Assembly (NCBI GenBank): GCA_002702875.1
Contig: PACV01000014.1
Location: forward strand, 1 to 33,574
DNA length: 33,574 bases
DNA from: Flavobacteriaceae bacterium
GTDB lineage: Bacteria > Bacteroidota > Bacteroidia > Flavobacteriales > Flavobacteriaceae
Reading direction: 5' to 3'
Under the pieces are notes generated by a model. The model searched no databases. It was not told the origin of the DNA and saw only the letters and a program-made list of their open reading frames with translations. Positions 32,386-33,574 of this stretch are shown piece after piece; the stretch's first letter is position 1, and each line of letters begins with the position of its first letter. The translations under genes were made by a program, and so were the position numbers.

Positions 32386-33262
32386 TTTTTTGAGTGACTA
32401 AATAAACTCCAGATAGTATTACTATGCATGAAATGACTTTAACTAAATCTAATTTGTCATTTTCACTTAATACTGCGTAAATAATTGCAATTATCGGTTG
32501 CATATAAGCAAATATTACAACTTTAGTTGGCGTGAGTCTTTTAAGTGCATAAATATTTAGAAGGTAAGTAAAAAATGTAGTACCAATTACTACAAAGCTA
32601 ATTCTCCAAAAACCATCAAAAGGAATTTTTTTCCATTCTACTGACATAAGTTGATCATACCCAAAAGGTAGATTTAGAAATATACCTATTGTAAACATCC
32701 ACTTAACTAAATTTACAAAGTGGTATTTAGCCAGCAAGTTTTTTATTACAATTAAAAAAGAACCATAACATAAACAATTTATTAGCAAGAGAATATTACC
32801 AAAAAAGGGGTTTGGAGCATTTTTTGTATAGTTATCACCCATTATAACCAAAATAATTGCACCAAAAAATCCAAGAGAAATTCCCATAATTTTTTTTGTA
32901 GTTATACTCTCTTTTAGAAAGATGTATGATAAAATCAAAACGAAAAGAGGAGTTAGAGTTGAAATTAACCCAGCATTTATTGGAGTTGTTAAGCTCAAAC
33001 CTTTAATATAAGCAATCATATTTATGAACATTCCTATGCATGTAGCTAAAAAAATTTTTTTGAAATCATTAATTTTAATTTTTTCCTTAGTAATAAAGAA
33101 ACTCACTATCCAAAATAAAATAGCTGCGCCAATAATTCTTAACTGAACAAATCCCAAAGGTTCAATAAATTTTGGCATTACAACTTTTGCAATGGTGTGG
33201 TTTAAGGCATAAATTGTAGTTGCAGTAAAAGCTGCTAAAAGAGCTAAATTATTTTTGGACAT
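32378..33262 (-). CDS. EamA/DMT-family transporter
   Basis: A 294-aa inner-membrane protein with about ten hydrophobic helices in two EamA repeats. The first repeat includes TTIYALNHTIAKVVMPKF and PLFVLILSYIFLKESITTKK (the conserved ...LxEx...K at the end of a repeat). The second includes LLINCLCYGSFLIVIKNLL and PIIAIIYAVLSENDKLDLVK. Such proteins export amino acids, nucleosides or other metabolites or import sugars; the substrate cannot be predicted. The stop overlaps the small-subunit stop by eight bases in a convergent arrangement. A near-match TTACTTTG to the -7 consensus lies at 33289-33296 on the minus strand, about 27 bases before its ATG. Confidence 0.9.
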   Translation of the reverse strand: MSKNNLALLAAFTATTIYALNHTIAKVVMPKFIEPLGFVQLRIIGAAILFWIVSFFITKEKIKINDFKKIFLATCIGMFINMIAYIKGLSLTTPINAGLISTLTPLFVLILSYIFLKESITTKKIMGISLGFFGAIILVIMGDNYTKNAPNPFFGNILLLINCLCYGSFLIVIKNLLAKYHFVNLVKWMFTIGIFLNLPFGYDQLMSVEWKKIPFDGFWRISFVVIGTTFFTYLLNIYALKRLTPTKVVIFAYMQPIIAIIYAVLSENDKLDLVKVISCIVILSGVYLVTQKTR

Positions 33263-33311
33263 TTTATTTTAAATAATATAAAAAGAAGCAAAGTAACTTT
33301 AAAAATTTAAA

Positions 33312-33344
33312 TTGTGTAAAAATCAACCTAAAATTCTAACTTTG
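33312..33344 (+). promoter_or_regulatory. Promoter of the C-S PLP enzyme gene
   Basis: TTG (33312-33314), a 22-base spacer and TAACTTTG (33337-33344), 18 bases before the ATG at 33363. Both elements fit the Bacteroidota consensus. The short leader leaves no room for a SAM riboswitch. Confidence 0.55.
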
Positions 33345-33362
33345 TTCCCAAATTTAAAGTTT

Positions 33363-33574
33363 ATGAAGAAAAAACTTCGTTTTAATTCAAAGACAATTCA
33401 TGGAGGTCAAGAAATTGACTCGGCATTTAATGCCATAATGCCTCCAATATATCAAACATCAACTTATGTTCAAGATTCCCCTGGGAAACACAAAGGCTTT
33501 GAATACAGTAGGACTCACAATCCAACTAGAAAAGCATTAGAAAATTCAATTGCTAGCTTAGAAGAAGCTAAATA
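33363..33574 (+). CDS. Cys/Met metabolism PLP-dependent enzyme, N-terminal part (cystathionine gamma-synthase/lyase type)
   Basis: The first 70 residues of a trans-sulfuration family enzyme; the rest is beyond the right edge. The visible part, with FNSKTIHGGQEIDSAFNAIM, PPIYQTSTYVQDSPG and GFEYSRTHNPTRKALENSIA, contains the conserved PPIYxTSTY and YSRxxNPTRxxLE motifs. The YSR motif supplies residues (Tyr and Arg) that bind the PLP phosphate of the neighbouring subunit. The catalytic lysine lies outside the window. The sequence does not separate cystathionine gamma-synthase, gamma-lyase, beta-lyase or homocysteine-forming sulfhydrylase at this length. It has its own promoter, so it is likely the first gene of its transcript. 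Confidence 0.9.
   Translation, partial: MKKKLRFNSKTIHGGQEIDSAFNAIMPPIYQTSTYVQDSPGKHKGFEYSRTHNPTRKALENSIASLEEAK

Noticed and set aside
33345-33362. SAM riboswitch before the C-S PLP enzyme
   Set aside because: The leader after the -7 element is under 20 bases and shows no conserved structure.
1-33574. CRISPR arrays, tRNA or rRNA genes, insertion sequences, prophage or attachment sites
   Set aside because: No regularly spaced repeats, transposase or integrase frames, or tRNA-like cloverleaf sequences were seen, and the intergenic regions are too short for most of them.

Overview
The window looks like a chromosomal segment from a streamlined, strongly AT-rich marine-type member of the Bacteroidota, most likely a Flavobacteriia/Flavobacteriaceae relative. 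The reasons are the protein families (DUF2480 inside a SUF operon, the yicC-gmk-nadD order, a flavobacterial-type CrtY lycopene cyclase, a long RND permease with a lipoprotein adaptor), several promoter elements of the Bacteroidota type (TTG, about 18-23 nt, then TAnnTTTG), the absence of clear Shine-Dalgarno sequences, and very short or negative spacing between genes. This placement is inferred from gene content; no 16S rRNA or other taxonomic marker comparison was possible. No tRNA, rRNA, insertion sequence, prophage or CRISPR was seen, and no stretch over 300 bases lacks a gene; the longest gap is about 150 bases.

Layout. 1-386: the end of tsf (EF-Ts), convergent with polA. 388-5905: polA, tadA, a cold-shock protein, a small membrane protein and aspS. 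5958-11905: a three-gene efflux operon on the minus strand (TolC-like outer-membrane protein, lipoprotein adaptor, RND permease). 12012-14136: a polyprenyl diphosphate synthase and a lycopene cyclase whose 3' ends overlap, which suggests carotenoid (and possibly retinal) synthesis. 14248-16100: a ZIP metal transporter and thiL. 16250-22604: a complete plus-strand SUF iron-sulfur assembly operon (sufA, B, C, D, S, E, a MIP18/DUF59 protein and DUF2480). 22626-23921: a glycosyltransferase. 23922-25942: nadD, gmk and yicC on the minus strand.

25945-32385 is the accessory part and the most interesting region. A DUF1080 (3-keto-disaccharide hydrolase type) protein, a cytoplasmic xylose-isomerase-like TIM barrel, a Gfo/Idh/MocA oxidoreductase and a second, exported TIM barrel lie on the minus strand. 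Divergent from them are a GMC flavoprotein dehydrogenase and its Tat-signal-bearing small subunit (gluconate 2-dehydrogenase subunit 3 family). Together they read as an oxidise-cleave-reduce route for glycosides through 3-keto intermediates: periplasmic oxidation of a sugar ring hydroxyl by GMC plus small subunit, non-classical cleavage by the DUF1080 protein and/or TIM barrels, and reduction or isomerisation of the keto-sugar by the Gfo/Idh and TIM-barrel enzymes. The substrate cannot be read from the sequence. The window closes with an EamA-family transporter (minus) and the start of a Cys/Met-metabolism PLP enzyme (plus).

The strongest regulatory signal is the 149-base region between the divergent thiL and sufA genes. 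It holds two promoter -7 elements and five TTACAA/TTGTAA cores, two of which form an inverted repeat over the -33 element of the suf promoter.
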